From NCBI RefSeq assembly GCF_019279795.1, contig NC_056733.1, positions 1,425,126,121 to 1,425,190,120 on the forward strand: a stretch of 64,000 bases of DNA, written 5' to 3'. This stretch comes from Protopterus annectens (Eukaryota; Chordata; Ceratodontiformes; Protopteridae). Under the pieces are notes generated by a model, which had not been told where the DNA came from, made no database searches, and worked only from the letters and a program-made list of their open reading frames with translations. Below, one piece after another: positions 62,005-64,000 of this stretch. A program made the translations under genes and the position numbers. Position 1 is the stretch's first letter. Every line of letters starts with the position of its first letter.

Positions 62005-62044
62005 CAGTATCTTTGCAACTGTCAGCCTTTTGTGGTTTGTGTGT

Positions 62045-63617
62045 TTTAGCTCTCATTAATGAGGTATAACTGCAAACGGCAAGTACGAATATGCTTAAAT
62101 GAAGTTTTATGTAATGCACAGTAAAGTCTCAGTTTACCAGAACTCAAGCAACCTGCATTCTCAAGCACCTGGCAAAAGAATATCAAAGTACAGTACAATT
62201 TTCATGTGTTGCACTTTGTTTCCCCCCCTCAGAAACATACCTTACATTTTTTTTTTTTTAAAAAAAAGAAGCTGGGAATAAATTCCCTCTCCCCAACTTG
62301 AGAACAAGTCAAACTAAACAAATAGTGTAGGGTACTGTATTAGCCAGGCCTATTTTTAATAGTAACTATCAGACAACCAGAAACTACATATATTTGGCAT
62401 CTACCAATCCCCATGGGTGCTGGTTAACAGTTTACTGTGGTAGTGTCTGCTGCCACCTCCAAGTTTAAAACTGTGTGTGGTTAGGGTATTTGTTCAAGAC
62501 AGATGGAAGAATGTGCAGTAAGTGATGTAGAAGGCAGGTGAGTACAGGTATTTGAGCGGAGAGTAACACTTGGGCAGGATAACTGGGTAACCATAGATTT
62601 CAGGTCACCAGATCCAAGGATAGAGGATGAAAAAAGTTTTTAAGCAGGAACATGAGATGAGCAAAGTGAAAAGAGATGTAGTTATAAAAGTTCTTCCTTT
62701 TTTAAATTGGAAGGTAGTAACTTCAGGTACATGTGGTAGGGATTCATTCAATGTTTGTAGAGAGAGGGTTTAAGTAGAAGTGAAAATGAGTGTGTTTTAA
62801 TATGCTGGACCTGCTACTCCCCCAATAAGAAAGGATTAGAGTTGCGCCATAGACAGTGGTCCTCCTTTATTACATCCGAGTATTAAAGTTGGTAGGAGAT
62901 GAGAAAAATAAAGGTTGGGTAGTTTCAAAAGGGTGGCTATTTTCATTTCTTGGGGATGACGTCTAACAGTATAGAAATATGGTAGGCAATGGCAACAGTT
63001 ACAGAATTTTTATAATGTATTTAAGAAGTGACACGTGAAGTTACCTCCAAAGGAAATCAAGATGGTGTACATGAGTGGCAAACATCAGAAAAAGAGAGAT
63101 GGAGATGGTAGCTTTTTAAGAAGGCTAAGGGTAAGGCACTTCTTTATAGAGAAGACACAGATTGCAAACTGTTCCTGGGGTTGCATATGTTTTATGCTCT
63201 ATGAATATTTTGGAGAGCATAAATGTTCAGAAATACTTGGGTGGATGTGTAAATGTTTATCATTAGATTACGGTCACTGATATGCATGCAGTATGCAGAG
63301 AAAAGCAAGCGACAAGGACACAAATACTATCTTGCCTCTGAAGAGTGTCCTTGATGGGCTTTGGTGCATTTCTACCTGTTGAAATACTTGTCACTAGAAA
63401 ACTATCTTGGAGCTCCATTTTTATTGGAGGGACTGGCTTCTGTGCTGGAATTTGTGTGTAAAATCTTTTCTTCTAAAACATAACTATTTTCTGTTTAGCT
63501 TATACTTGATTGGACAGGGAGATCTTTCATTTTTTTAGACGCCATCTGTGCTGTAAGCTGGTCCTAAGTCCCTAACTATTATGAACTTTAATAGGCTTTT
63601 AAGTATACTCTTACAGA
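62045..63617. other. downstream of UQCRQ; no gene recognised
   Basis: No host exon is recognised. A T run and A run sit head to head near 62247-62268. The part at 62700-63130 is purine-rich, like decayed LINE UTR, but cannot be assigned. Confidence 0.5.
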
Positions 63618-64000
63618 TTGTTTTTAGGGGCTTGGGGCCATTGTGTGTTTAGAGCTCGACTGAAAATGCTGTTTACCTCAGTAACTACCTTTACCTTCAA
63701 GTCTGGAGGTTTCAAAGATCTCTGCTTGGAGATCTGTGAGAAATTCCACTCGCAATTAGAGCAGGGACCAGAGTCCCGTCAAAGCTTTCACTTCTTCCTG
63801 AAGGGGAAACTGTCTTCAGGGCAGCTTCCTCTTTGCTTCAGCCGCTGATGGGTAACTGTGCTGTGGCCATCGATTCTTCAGACCACTCGTGTATTTCTCC
63901 AGGCGCCTCTGGTGGTATTCCTTTTGATACCACTATGGACCAGGAGTCTGACATCTTCTCCCTTACCAAGGAAGGGGGAACCACCACTGCAGGCTGTGGG
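63618..64000 (+). other. unassigned GC-richer segment with open frames, cut by window end
   Basis: GC content rises relative to the flank. One frame is open to 63848 and another is open from about 63846 to the window end (GNCAVAIDSSDHSCISPGAS). No family is recognised. A transposon gag-like region is the likeliest class, but this is only an impression. Confidence 0.3.

Overview
The window is vertebrate nuclear DNA, not microbial. It holds one recognisable host gene, UQCRQ (subunit 8 of mitochondrial complex III), in two coding exons on the + strand at about 48.9 kb and 61.8 kb. They are separated by an intron of about 12.8 kb; the mammalian gene is only a few kb in all. The rest is dense with nested transposable elements: CR1 and L2 LINEs, an RTE-clade LINE, two lineages of Ty3/gypsy fossil, two DIRS-type fossils, tRNA-derived SINEs and microsatellites. 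A gene diluted by CR1, L2, gypsy and DIRS copies suggests a large-genome sarcopterygian, with lungfish most likely and amphibian possible. This is inference; the sequence alone does not settle the species.

Layout. About 0.5-4.95 kb: Ty3/gypsy fossil with a 3' LTR. 6.5-7.7 kb: 3' piece of a CR1 LINE (subfamily B, minus). 7.87-8.94 kb: a noncoding repeat whose second copy lies at 45.6-46.6 kb. 9.4-10.2 kb: CR1 5' leader (+). 10.2-15.5 kb: long CR1 (minus) whose 5' region is a tandem array of about 151 bp units. 15.98-16.13 kb: tRNA-SINE. 16.85-19.58 kb: CR1 (+) with an internal deletion. 19.6-22.1 kb: AT-rich DNA without genes. 22.7-29.9 kb: Gmr1-like gypsy fossil split by a nearly intact CR1 (24.2-28.5 kb). 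29.95-30.7 kb: decayed minisatellite. 30.8-37.7 kb: L2 copies, one carrying an RTE-clade insertion. 37.7-39.9 kb: unassigned. 39.9-44.4 kb: old DIRS fossil (minus). 46.8-48.1 kb: L2 (minus), followed by a 500-N assembly gap. 48.75-48.82 kb: candidate UQCRQ promoter. 48.9-62.0 kb: UQCRQ, whose intron holds L2 tails, CR1-B and a young DIRS element (55.27-61.31 kb), with a V-SINE-type element just before the last exon. 62-64 kb: no recognised gene.

How the parts relate. UQCRQ encodes an 82-residue inner-membrane protein with a phase-1 intron. The CR1 copies encode an SGNH-esterase ORF1 and an endonuclease/reverse transcriptase ORF2. The tRNA-SINE ends with the CR1-B 3' end and the V-SINE-type element ends with the L2 3' end, so each SINE sits in the same window as its probable LINE partner. 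No previously undescribed gene system is evident. The most novel features are the CR1 5' tandem array, the paired noncoding repeat with a flipped terminal hairpin, and a terminal motif shared by the two DIRS elements.
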